From positions 25,620,797 to 25,684,796 of the forward strand of contig NC_134285.1 of the NCBI RefSeq assembly GCF_949628215.1: DNA of 64,000 nucleotides. Direction: 5' to 3'. The notes beneath the pieces are model-generated. The model was not told the origin of the DNA, made no database searches, and worked only from the letters and a program-made list of their open reading frames with translations. The position numbers and the translations under genes are program-made. Source of the stretch: Phalacrocorax aristotelis (Eukaryota > Chordata > Aves > Suliformes > Phalacrocoracidae). Shown piece after piece: positions 37,301-48,400 of this stretch (positions within the stretch are counted from its first letter, which is position 1; each line of letters starts with the position of its first letter).

Positions 37301-39555
37301 TACTGCTATAGTTCCTAGCCTAGGTGAACTGTGATTGGCTTCCAGAAGGAGGGCAGAGCAATACTTCTAGCTCATCTTCTTCCCCTGACTGAGGAGCGGA
37401 GGCTGTCTGGTAGAAGGACACTGCCATGCTCTGAGTATACACTGTTTGAACTGATGGTGTGATGGTGTTAGCCAGAGAACTTTGCGTACCTCTTCCTTTA
37501 ACATGATGCCTGTCCTGAGGTAGCTTCATTTGCCCATTAGAAACCTTGAATCAGGCTTGATTCTCACATAAACTAGGCGCAGCCCCCAGCTTGGGCTTTC
37601 TCCTGCTCACCCCGCCCCCTCCTTCTCTTCTCCCCCCGCAGCTCCTCTGTGGACAGGGGCAGAGATTGCTGTGGAGATGGGGCACAGTGGAGAGCGCCCT
37701 GAGCTTTGTCTGGGGCACGTCTTCCTCTTCCTGGGAAGGAACAAGGAGCAGTTTGTAACCCAGGGCGTTAGATGCGGTCCCTCGGCACCCCAAGCAGGTA
37801 CTTGCAGGATGTAGGACTGCACAGACCGGCATGTTGTTCCAATAAGTGTCCCTGTGCACTTCTGATAGGCTTTGTCCTTGTTTGGCAGATCCTGTCAGGC
37901 AGAGCTGTCCTCCCGGCTAAACCAACAGTTGGCAGTCAGCAGAGTGCTGGACACAAAGGTGCAGCTGGGAACCAGTGAGAGCCAGCGGCCTGGTGAGCGT
38001 CCAGGTGAGGAAGAGCTTATCAAACTACACAAATGTGGTTGGAAGGGGTGGGTAAACAGCAGGACACCCCAGAGCAAGCCGTGTGCTTGTCTTTCATTGC
38101 TGAAAAGATGAAGTTAGAAGTGATTTGGAAACAGATCAACAGCCAAACCCTTAAATTTAATGTAAAAATTCTTGCTCAGGGAAAGCATTCAAAGCTTGAG
38201 GTGTTTGGACTGCAGCAGAGTTTCTCAGCAACTTTTGATTCTTAGCAAATGGAAAGTTTTGGGGGTCTGGCAGGTGCTTGCAGCTAAAAATGCAAAGCTG
38301 TAGTGCAGGGACCCAGTGGCAGCACCGCTTTGTGGGCTGTAGCTTCGCCTTCTGCTGCAGCATGTGGACACCTTGGGTCCATGACCACACCATACACAGA
38401 GCAAGGTCTGAATCAGAAGCCATGGTTGGTTCCCTAACCCAGTCTGGGGGATTGTGCCATTTTGGTCTGTGGGGCAAACTGCTGTATTTGGCTGGGCAGG
38501 CTTGGCCCACCAGCTCCTTATCCTGAGGAGTTAACAAGTGAACCTACTGCCTGTGACATGCTTCCAGAGATGTGCCCTTTGCTGCTTGTGTTTTAAAAGT
38601 GAGACAAGTAGACATCCTGTGGACAGAAATCAACTACACTTAATGTTTGTGAGATTCTCTTAATATATGACCCAGCCAGTATTAAAAAAAATCCCAAGTG
38701 GTAGAATTGCCAGAGAACACCTCAGTTTGTCACAGTTCTCTTCTCATGTGACTCAGAACCCCTAACTGGAGCTGCTTTGGGTGTGGATGCTTCACAGCAA
38801 CACCAAACCCTTGTCTCTGCTGTGTCACATAGAGCGTGCAGATTGATTAAATATGTGGTTCCTCTTTCTTTGCAGTACTGGAAGGATGGCCACCTTCCTT
38901 GAAGTCTCTGAGCTTGCCTGAGCTGTCAGCTGTCCTAGAGGAGTGCGTGGGAGAAATGGGTACGGTGGGGGAGGACTCTGGCCACATGAAGTGACTGTTG
39001 TGCTGGAGGGGAGGTATGGCTGGGCAGTTTGATTTGGCAGTGGTAGGTCGGAGGGACCTAGCAATGCCCCTCTCATTTGGGGAAGTCTCCAGGCTCTGAA
39101 GTTGGTGCTGGCGTTTTCTTGCACTTAATATCACTGCAGATCTTGGGCTCTGCCTCATCCTCTGCTGATAGGTCCAGGCTGAGAGAAGGGGGTATGGGCC
39201 CCCCCACATCTATCCTGCTTAGTAGTCAGAGCTGCTTGTGAAGTGGTTCCCAAAGCCTGTGTCCCATTCTCAGAATGACAGGAGCTTATCTCAGCAACAG
39301 GCAGTCAGAGAGCAGAGACTCCCCTGCCTTCAGGGCACTGGAAGCTGCAGGGGAGAAGGCAGCACAGAGGCAGGAAAACAGTGGCTGAATGCAGACTTCA
39401 GCCTGGTCTCTACTGCTTGCTGGTCTATTGCTAACACTGATTTTTTTTTTTTTACTTTTGGTTTTTCATCAGGAAAAGCTCTGCAGACTGTGACTCAAAA
39501 CCTCCAAAGGCTCCAAGCCCCGGGTCAGAGCGGGCAGAGCTGGCTAGAGCCATAA
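28313..39555 (+). CDS. ANKS3: ANKS3, ankyrin repeat and SAM domain protein 3
   Basis: Scaffold that links NEK8/NEK7, ANKS6 and BICC1 in the nephronophthisis/ciliary module (family knowledge). Coding exons: 28313-28482, 28829-29027, 29235-29356, 30074-30155, 30844-30979, 31289-31447, 32612-32737, 33721-33836, 34694-34861, 35394-35518, 35786-35927, 36491-36663, 37889-38004, 38876-38959 and 39473-39555. All are GT-AG and every phase agrees, giving 666 residues (human about 656). It starts at MSELSDEASESELLSRSL, as in human. Ankyrin repeats cover about residues 35-225. A serine-rich linker has SSSDE and SSSSSSE runs. The SAM domain is at about 427-488 (YLQVFEEQDVDLRIFLTL) and a charged coiled coil at about 495-580. 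The C-terminus reads SLPELSAVLEE to VTQNLQRLQ, like human, then a short divergent tail. No defect was seen. Confidence 0.97.
28829..30979 (+). other. ANKS3: ANKS3 ankyrin-repeat exons
   Basis: Coding exons 2-5 hold consecutive ankyrin units marked by GWTPLMYASYIGH, GQTPLMLASSCGN, GWTALFHCTSAGH, GYTPLMEAAASGH and GATARTLAMKYGH. Each carries the TPL/TAL turn and the GH helix cap of the fold. Introns fall inside repeats and not between them. Confidence 0.95.
32830..33303 (+). mobile_element. CR1 fragment in ANKS3 intron 7, interrupted by a GT tract
   Basis: The plus strand shows diverged CR1 3' sequence (gaaaggctgagcgagctggg; gaggttccctctgaatgtag; ggttggacaagatgaccacc) ending in tttccaaccttaacattgtg. 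The middle is replaced by about 100 bases of G/T-only DNA. Confidence 0.85.
33036..33134 (+). repeat. G/T-only low-complexity tract
   Basis: About 100 bases almost devoid of C and A on the plus strand (ttttgttggtttggtttttt is typical). It sits exactly where the CR1 body is broken. Confidence 0.85.
35394..35927 (+). other. ANKS3: ANKS3 SAM-domain exons
   Basis: Two exons (35394-35518 and 35786-35927) encode the SAM domain. The first carries DLATFLEQIGCLKYLQVFEE and the EIGIT motif, and the second LFGPKRKMTSAIARWH. The intron splits the T codon after GI. The segment is practically identical to my memory of the mammalian protein. The SAM domain is the known contact surface for ANKS6. Confidence 0.95.
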
Positions 39556-39836
39556 CAAAGCAGGAGGGTGAGTTGGAACTAATGACAGTCACGGAGGGTT
39601 GCGGCACTGGGGGAGGCATCATTCTTCACAGCAAGTAGCAGCCATCTGCTGCTGTGCCCCGTGCTCACTCAGCCTGCGCTCTCAGGCTCTACACTAACTA
39701 ATCCTTATGTGCTCTCTGGTTGGTTTTAACTTTAGAAAATCCTTAGTCCCCTTGTCCCTCGCTCCCACTGAGAGGGTGACTGTCCTCTTTTTCTTGGTGG
39801 CTGTAGGAATACTGACGTCGGGTGACTGTTCCACCC

Positions 39837-40146
39837 GGAAGCTGAGTGTGCCTGGGAGAATGAGCGCGAGGGCCATGCCAGTAGCACTGCAGCTCTGCTG
39901 AGAGTGCCACAGCAGCTGGTGGATGCGTGGAAGGAGGTGTCAGCCATCAGAGAACGTGCCTGGGAGAATGAGGGACAGCAGAAGACAATAACCCAGCAGC
40001 TCTTTGGGTCTGACTGTTGCCTGGGTTTCCAGGATCATTGCTGTTCATACCAAAAGGTTAGGTTAAGAGGAGAAGCACCCAGCCCAAAAGGCTTATGTGC
40101 CTCACGCTTCCTGCAGCCCTTGTCATTCAGGCTGGTGTGGTGTTAG
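39837..40146 (+). other. Unassigned open frame with a repeated AWENE motif
   Basis: One frame reads from CTG after a TGA at about 39822 to a stop at 40146. It includes ECAWENEREG and QQLVDAWKEVSAIRERAWEN. The 17-mer gtgcctgggagaatgag occurs at 39848-39864 and 39956-39972, exactly 108 bases (36 codons) apart and in the same frame. It does not match the ANKS3 C-terminus. It could be a remnant exon, a tandem duplication within the UTR, or chance. Confidence 0.3.
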
Positions 40147-42331
40147 AAAGTTGACAGTTACCCACAGCAAACAATTATCCTGTCCTCCCCAAGGCCTCTG
40201 ATACTTGCCCTGGTCCCTTCTATGCCTGCTCAGGAGCTGACCCAGAAAACCTTTCTGAGCCGATAAGGAAGGCAGGTTTGTTGTGGATGGGTGAAGTGGG
40301 TAGAGTTTGTAATGTTTGGCTTATTGAGCTGCAGCTAAACTCATACAGCCCTAACCTCTAGGAGGAGTGTCTGCCCTACTGCCATCCCAAATCTGTGCTT
40401 CAAGTCTTCTCTCTCCAACCAGCCCACCCTGGTTCGGTTCAGATCCTTGCCCCCCTTGGGTTGTTTGTGATCATGTTATTCAGTCCCAAGGAACTTGTAT
40501 TTGTGGTAAATGCTTTATGGCAGAGACTGTCTCTGGTTTGTCAGTGCCAAGATCCCAACACTGACAATGGTTGCAAGGCAGATCTTCCCCTGGAAGAGAG
40601 GAGGAAGAGCTTGAGACTGTTCAGTTTCTTCTGCCTCTGGCAAGGAGCAGAGTGCCAAGGCAGGCAGAACAAGAACTGAGGGATAGACCTGTCCTATGTG
40701 GAAGATGGGTAAATTAAATCACATCCTAGACGTAGCTGTGGTGCAGAGCTTTTTTGTCCTCAACCGCTGCCTGCCTCTGTTTTCCAGGCTTTAGTGTTTG
40801 GAAACAGTTCTGCCAAGGCATTCTTGTGCTGGCAGTGTGGGTGTTTTCAAAGGGCAGACAAATGGTGCAGGAAGAAGGTGCCTCCCCAGGGACACCACTC
40901 CATCTCTTGGAGCTGGGTGAGCAGCCTCAAGGGCTCTGACAGTTACGTTGATGTAGAATGGTTTCCAGTGACTCTGTTGCTGTGTATGGCTGAGACCTGT
41001 GGGGTGGAAAAAAAAAAACAAAACCCCAAAAAACAAAGCCTGAAGTCTGTGAGTGATGGCCTTGATGAGTCTGGAAAAGTGTTATTCTCTTTGCTCGGAA
41101 GGGAGAGAAACTGCGTGTTTCTTAATTTTTTTGGACCTTGGTCACAGATGCCAAAAATACAAAAATCCATTCTGGCTTAGTCCTTTGAGCTAGTCACTCC
41201 TGATCAGCTGCCTGGGACCATTTAGGCAGGCTTGAAAGCTAGTCTGCATTTGGCAAAGGTAACATCGAGCTTGACTGTCCCACTGAAATGGTGTATCTGT
41301 GCTGCTGGGGGACAGTCCTGGGGTGCTGAGGCAGGTATGGCCCACCCTGCTGGCAGTTTGTGCTTGGCAGCATGCTCAGCTGTGGGGTACTGCTTTCTAC
41401 TCATGTTTAACTCTTAAACCTAACATGGTACACTATTTTTGTCATCTTTAGCAAATGATACGGGTGCATGGATGTGGGCATCTGGTGCTAGCTGCGCAGC
41501 TGGCAGTGGGACAAGTTGGCAGGGGATCTTACCCTGAAGAGTTATTTTGATGAGGTGGAGACAGTTCTAAAGTAGGATCCCTGAAAACTCAGAGTATTGA
41601 GGAAGAGTACTCTGGGCTTTGTCCTTCATTTCCCTGTTGCTGGAGGACAGTGGGGGAGTACCAAGGCAGGTTGCATTGCCCTATCCCTAGCCTTGGTGGT
41701 GTCTGGCTGCACTGCCACAGGGTTGTCAGTGCTGTGTCCCTGAGAAGCCCAGACTTCAGTTTAAGGCACGATGTCTGTGGGGACAAGGGAAAAGTTTTCA
41801 TAGAAGAAAACAAAACAAGCCATGAAAATACAACCCCAAAAACCCCTGAAACCCAAGTGAAAGGGTCTGGGAGCATCTGGAGAGCAAGGGAAGCCCTGGC
41901 TCTGCAATGCCTTCAGAGCTGGGTAGGCTGTGCAGGAAAGCAGGTGGCTGGAAGGAGAGACTACACAGAGTTGGGACTGGCTTTGCTAGGTTGTAGGGTG
42001 GAACAAAGCGGGTTTGGGGGGGGATAAGATGGTATGTACAATAGGTTGTAATGCTTGGGGTCCTGGGAAAAGGGGTAGGTGAGAGATGGAGCAGGGTATA
42101 TGTGAAGGAAAAGGAGAGCCCCCCTGAAAGAGCCCAGATATAAAGGCTTGAAGGGGTGCTAGAGTAGCCCAAGTAGGCCACCAAGGGGGGGGGGTGTTAA
42201 AGGGATTGCCTCCTCAGGGAAACACTATTCTATAAAGTCCTCCATTTAACAGCATTCATTGCTGAAAGTATGGTTGTGCAGGGAGTCTGGTGCTGTCCCA
42301 GTAAAACAGTATTTGCTGACTTGGATAAAAT

Positions 42332-42337
42332 AATAAA
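42332..42337 (+). terminator. Poly(A) signal AATAAA, probable ANKS3 end
   Basis: taataaaaactgaaaacctg is followed within 25 bases by ctggtgtgtgggttt, a GT-rich downstream element on the plus strand. Confidence 0.55.
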
Positions 42338-42350
42338 AACTGAAAACCTG

Positions 42351-43670
42351 CTTCTGGTGTGTGGGTTTCTCTGGAGGGAGCTGGAGTTGTAGAATCATGA
42401 ACAACCTCACTGATTTATTTCAGGACAATCAGGAATACATAGACTGCTTTCCAGCTTCCTTTCCCAGGTGGTTGCATGCTGAGGGACCTAGGCCTGCCTT
42501 ATCCACAGCTTCACAGCCCTGCTAGGCTCCTGTTGGAGGTGACACCCTTGCAGCACTAGCTGGGTACGTGATGGGGGAATTCAGGTGATCAGGCAGTGCT
42601 GGAGCTGCAGAGGAAGAGCATGCATAGATAACAAAGTGTATTCTCTGAGGCCTCAGCGCTCTCCTTCCCAGCTGGGGAGTGCCTGTTGCATAACAAAAAC
42701 TGTCTCTGCACTAATTCAGAAATGAGATTAGGCTTTACTGAGTTGTGCTGGTATTTTCCTCTCAGGACAAGGTACTGATCTTGTGCCCAGCTCTGGACTG
42801 AAACTGAGCTGTTGATATGACTGCACTCTTCTAAACCTTCAGCCAACCTCTCACCTGTCACCAAAGACAGGCAGTCAAGAGGATTGCATTCAGCAGCCAT
42901 CACAAAATGTGTTAAATAGGGCAACATAAAAATCTTTCTGGTCAAAACTAAAGGTCTCTGTATCTCAACATAAATGAAGCTGAGTTGGGGTTTGCACTGG
43001 TGGGAGTGGAGCAGTCACTCTTGGGTCCCTGCCATCTCAGTCCTGTGTCCTCCAGCAGCAGTGGGCCAGTGTGTGCCTAGGACTTTCTGTCTCTACACCC
43101 AGTTTTGAAACTGACAGGAGAGAACAGGTAAGAGCTCCCCTTTCATGCTGTGAAGCACAGGTGAGACTAGCCTGGACCTTGAGAATAGAGCCAGCTTTTC
43201 CCTCTGGAGGGAGTGTGGCCTCATCCAGTTTTGGTATCAGCTCCCACAGCAGTCCCCCAAGCGTACCCATGGGTGCTAGGCTGCTGGAACGCGCAGCACC
43301 CAGCAAAGAGCAGAGGGGACTGCAGACAGCAATCCAACTCCTGTCCAGGACCAGCTACCTGCTCCCTGTGCCTGTGTGCAACTGCTCTGCTGGTACCAGG
43401 GCTGGTCTGTGATTTGGGTCACTGTTTCTCTTTAGCATGATTGTGATAAGTGTGTTATTTTGCTGCTTTCTTCTTTGTGTAACCTGTAATGTAATCCTAG
43501 GGAGGGAAAACACAGTGCTATCTGAGCCAGGGCCTCTGGGTACCTGTTTAATACCCCCCCTAAGCAGCAGTGTCTGTCCTCATGTGCAAATTAGTACCCT
43601 CACATATGCAGCCTGAAAGCCGTTTCCCTCCCTCAGAGCAGACAGAGACAGTATGCTCTCATTGCTGAAA
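42351..43670. other. Space between convergent genes, no gene recognised
   Basis: Moderately GC-rich DNA with short unconvincing frames. It may be partly the distal 3' UTR of ANKS3 if the signal at 43671 is used. Confidence 0.4.
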
Positions 43671-43684
43671 AATAAATGTTTATT
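43671..43684. terminator. Near-palindromic poly(A) signal usable from both strands
   Basis: aataaatgtttatt: AATAAA on plus at 43671-43676 and AATAAA on minus at 43684-43679. The minus copy is the natural end of the receptor gene; the plus copy could end a long ANKS3 transcript. Confidence 0.6.
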
Positions 43685-45487
43685 TACATCTGAAGAGAGT
43701 GTTAATGTGCAAAATGGTGTCTCAGGGCTTACATTGATTCAGGAAAACTCCTGCATGACTCTCCAGCCTTGAACCCAACTGTTGCTGAGCCTGGTGCAGC
43801 CTCTTTCCTTTCTGTACTCAAGGCAGCCCTCCTTGAGGCGCTGCATCTGCAAAAGGCTCTCCCCAAGCCTGTAAGTGAAGGGGGCTGGAAATGGAGAACC
43901 ACCTGTGTCCACTTGCATGTAGGGGAGAGTAAAAGTGGCTTTCTCCCTCCTGGAGTGGCCTTTTCTGCAACATAAAGCATTGTGCTGTAGGAACAACAGA
44001 CTCAGCAGTGTGTCTGTCCTACTGAAGGGAAGAGCAAGAGGGCCCATGTGGTGGTGGCACCTGCTGTTGCTCTCTGCTCTTACTGGAGAGCACCAGGACC
44101 AGTCCCAGCGTGGGAGCAGCAAGCCAGACGCACACAGCCATGCATAAACAGCACTGCTTGAACCACATACTGCAGATGCTTCTCTTGCAGAGGTGTAGAT
44201 GCTCCTGGGCTCAGGGTTCACCAGGCTGCCTGGCCAGGGTAGGCAGCTGCTGCTTTGGCGCCCTACTGGAAAGCAAACATCTTGAACCCTAGCTGTGCAA
44301 TAGAAGCTCAGAAATGCCCAGCTTCTTGTCAGCAAAATGCTTCCTGGGCTGAGGGTGCTTCCTGCCTGGGGTTTCACAGCTCTCCGTGCTGCGAAGGGGG
44401 AGGTGGCTGGGCTGTACTCTGGGCCTGGGCTGTGAGAGGTTGGCCTCAGCTCCCAGCTCAGCTGTAGGCTGGCTGGTGCTCTGAAGTCCTTCACCCTCCC
44501 CTGTGACTTTTTTTCCACCCCACCACCAAAGGAGAAGCATTACTGCCCTTAGCGCATAGGGTAAATACAACAGTCAAGTGCTCAAGCGCTAAGAGAAGCT
44601 ACATGCATGCCTGCTGCCTCGGCTCTGCTCACTGCGAAGGAGGGCTTTGGGGGGACCTGCGGCAGGAGGAGCTCAACGAGGAGGAAAGCTGGTGTTTTGT
44701 GCAGCTGGAGGGCAGCGAGGAGGGCGGCAGGTGCTGATGCCATATTCTGTATCAGTGATGAGGGTGGTGAGAAGGTGCAGAAGCAGCACCTCACTATGAA
44801 AAGTTGCTTTTCAGGATGACCCTGGGATGGATAGCTCAGAGCTCACAGGGTGTTTGTGAAATGGTCCTTGCTTAGGGAAAGGAGAGCATGAAAGCGATGC
44901 CCTGGATCGGAGCGGTGCTGGCATGGCCCAGGCTGCAGCAGGAGGTGCTTGTTCATCTGGGCAGCGGGGCAGCAGATCTGTGCAGCAGCACCCGGCTGAG
45001 CAGCATCTCCCAGTCCCTGCTGCTTGCCCGCTGCTGCTGGTGGTGGCCAGGCTCCCTCTCCAGCCACAATGACCACCTCCTGCAGATGCCCAGGCTGGTG
45101 TGGATGGGAAGGGGGTTTCCCAGGAGCATATCTGGTGGATGCCAACCGAGGTAGCTGATGGTGTTCAGGCAGCGAGAGAAAGCAGCAGGTGCATCTCCCC
45201 AAGCAGTTCACCAAGCCCAAGCGAGGTGAGGCTCTTCTGAGGGAGCAGCAATGTCTGGTAAGAGCCAAGGGTGCATGTCTCCCCCTCAGAGCGCAGCGGG
45301 GCCACGTCCCCTCCAGCAGCTCCAGTGCTCTCAGGTGCGGCACAGCTGAGACACTGGTCCCAGCCCGGCCGTCCCGGGTGGGTGCTGTCACAGCTTAGCT
45401 TCCCCATGCCCCCCTGCCCTCCAGCCGGGCCCCCGTGCCTGTCATGGCCAGCAATGCCTCTCTGGCTCTGCGGCGCTGGTTGCTGCA
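43685..45487 (-). other. Probable 3' UTR of the glucagon-receptor-like gene
   Basis: It runs from the receptor stop codon (45490-45488) to the minus-strand AATAAA. GC-rich, with no splice junctions that demand a further coding exon. It contains a 259-codon open frame beginning with GTG (44518-43739) that resembles nothing known to me. Confidence 0.5.
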
Positions 45488-48400
45488 TCACTGGGCACAG
45501 CAGAGCGCCGGATGGTCGAGCTTCCAGAGCTGCCACTTCTTCTTCATCTCTGACTTCACCTGCCATGGCAGGGCAGAGAGTAGAGGTTTTTCCCTGGCCA
45601 TGCCCTCCTCACAGACTGAGCGGGCAAGGGGCAAGATGGCAAAGCCACCAGCCAAGACAGGGTTGAGCCCCAGCACAGGGCAGAAGAAGCTGCAGCAGGT
45701 ACATACCTCCTTATTGGCGAAGCAGTACAGCACAGCCACCAGGAAGCCCTAGAGGGAGAGCAGGGGAGTGAGCCCCAGTGTGCACCCCCTCTCCCGAGGC
45801 TGGGTTTAGCCCCCCCCAGGCCATTTCTGGGCACTTCTGGGGCCGAGGTCCCCCTGCCACCACTGCCTCAGAGAACACAGGAGGCACCACTAAACAACAG
45901 GGCTGGGGGTGGGAAAGCCAGCATCCCCTCTCTGAGCCCAGCCGCAGGCTGAGGCACCATGGGGAGAGCAAGCTGGAAAAGGGCCCCCCTAATTCTTGCT
46001 CCACGGTGTGCCCAAGGCAGAGCAAAGACATGTCACACTCCCACCTCACCTGGAAGGAGTTGAGGAAGAGGGTGAAGAACACCTTGACGTAGCGCAGGAT
46101 GCCTGTGGTTTGCTCATCCGTGGCAAAGATGAAGACAACCTCGTGGATCCCAAAGAGGGGGATGAGGGTAAGCGTGGCTTTGGCCAGCCTGAAAGAGTAT
46201 AAGGGGACCCCCTCCGGCAGTGAGTACTGAAGGGCTGGAGCACAGATGCAGGCAAGGACGAGCTCTTAGTTAAATTCAGGGCGATCATTTAAGTATGTGC
46301 AGGATGGAGGAGTGGGATGGTGGAGGTGGATGGGGAGATGGAGGTGATGTAATCCCAGGACCAGGGCGGACCCACAACCAGTCCCCGCTCCCTCCCGACT
46401 CACCGCAGCTTGTAGTCTGCGTAGCCCTTCTGGTTGGCACGGAGCTTGGCCAGGATCACCTTGAGGATCCTCATGAAGATCAGCAGGTTTATCTGGCAGC
46501 AGGGACATAGTGTAGGGGCACACATAGGCCAGCACCCCCACCCCTTGCAGCCCACCGTGGCCATGATACACACCCTTAGAGGCTGCAGGAGATGACACCC
46601 CCGTGTACTGCCAAGGCTGGTGCAGCCCAGCAGCTCTGGGTCCTCAGGGCTGCCCTTCCTCCCCTCCTGCCATCCCAAAATCCCAGCTAGGAAGCAGCAG
46701 GAGCCACCTGCAGCCCCCTTCTCTGGGGCTCAGCAGAGCCCACCCCACATGGACGCCCAGAGACTGGGGACTAGCAAGCTGGTGCAAAAACAAAACCCCA
46801 TGTGCATTTAGCATGATGTCTTGGAGGCCAACCCCTCCCTCCTGCATTCTGCCACTGCCCCCCCCTCCCCCACGGCCAGGAGCCAGGGTCCCAGCTGCTG
46901 TTCCCCAAAGAGGTGTGGGGCTGGCAGGTGCCCCCCTACCAGGGAGGCGAGCAGGATGGGGATGCGGATGATCCACCAGTAAGCCATGTTCTCATTCAGT
47001 CCCCAGCACCTGCCCAGGGAGACACGGAGAGCAGCACTATCACACCATGCCAGGGCTGCAGAATGAGGCCACAAGTGTGCCAGCCCCAGCGAGGTGGGTC
47101 ACTGACCCACAGCAGTCTCTGTCCCACTCCCCAGCTGAGCCCAAACCCCAGCCTTGGGCTGAGCATGCCAACAGGACCCCCCATCCTTCCCCACTCACTC
47201 CACATTCTCCTTCAGGTACTTGGCGGCTATCCAGGGCACGACGAACACCACGGGGGTCCCTGCAAGTCACACAGCAAACCCTGTAAAACCAAGCACCCGC
47301 CTGAGCTGAAAAACCAGCTCCAGGGCAGGAGACACTGTGGGGATGCCCAGGGTCAGCAGAGCCCCCAGCCCACACCCTCCCGGGGCCGATTTGGGCCATG
47401 GCACTCACTGACACCAGGCACCAATCCTGGCCCCACCGCGTGCCCGGGTGGCCCCTACCCCAGCCCAGGTAGAGGTAGAGCCTGTAGTAATTCTTCTCGG
47501 AGAAGACGGCCCCGATCAGCAGCTTGTAGAGGTAGACAGCTTCCACCAGGAACCAGTAGTGGTTGGCCAGGATGCAGTACTGCATCAGCACTTGTGCAGC
47601 CCGGCAGCCCAGCGCCGCCTGTGAGAGGAGACCTGCTTTGGGGCCAGCAGTGCGCACACAGGGGCACAGGCACCCTGAGAGCTCACCCAGGCGTTGTACA
47701 GGCACCCCAATAGCTTGTCCACTGGATGCACCAGCACCCTAAGAGCTCACCCACTGGATGCACAGTGCTGCACAGGCATCCTAAGAGCTCACCCACAGGG
47801 GCACGGGCACCCTCATGGCTTGCCCAGAGGGTACACGGGCAGCATAGGCACTCCGAGACCTCATCCATCAGGTCCATAAGAGCTCACCCACTGTGTGTAT
47901 GGGCAGCACAAGCACCCCAAGAGCTTGCCTACCAGGCACATGGACACCCCAAGAACTCACCCACTGGGTGCCTGGGCCTGTGTGGGCACCAGCACCCGGC
48001 TGCACACCCCTCCGCAAAGTGAGGGTCCCCACCCCGATTCCAGCCCAACATCGAACAGGGTTCCCCTGGGGGCACAGCAGCACTTGCCTCGTGGCTCAGC
48101 AGAGCCTCCCAGTCGGCCACCTGCACCACCTCCATGCCCCAGCGCTTTTCCAGCAGCGCATCCTTCACCATCACTGAGGTCGCCCGCAGCCCAAAGGAGG
48201 CAAAGAGGTTGGCATGGATGTAGTTCCTGGTGCAGCGGAGCTTCCTGACAAGAGAGAGTGTGTCAGGGGGCCAGGCAGGTGGCAGGGGCACCCCTCAGCT
48301 CAGCCATCACCACCTGGCAAGGACAAGGGGCAGGACTGTGGCCCCCTGGCTCTCCTACCTGAAGACAGTGAGGACAAGCAGGGCAGAGACAAGGGTCAGG

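Larger units (their letters stand above)
39556..42350 (+). other. ANKS3: Probable ANKS3 3' UTR
   Basis: No poly(A) signal lies close after the stop. The first clear AATAAA with a GT-rich downstream element is at 42332. An intervening GGAG/GTGAGT just after the stop (about 39567) could allow 3' UTR splicing. The segment also holds the unexplained open frame at 39.84-40.15 kb. The extent is inferred. Confidence 0.45.

Noticed and set aside
47040-47705. 221-codon minus frame containing TM3-TM4 sequence
   Set aside because: Only the middle (47618-47459) is a real receptor exon; the rest is intron that happens to be open.
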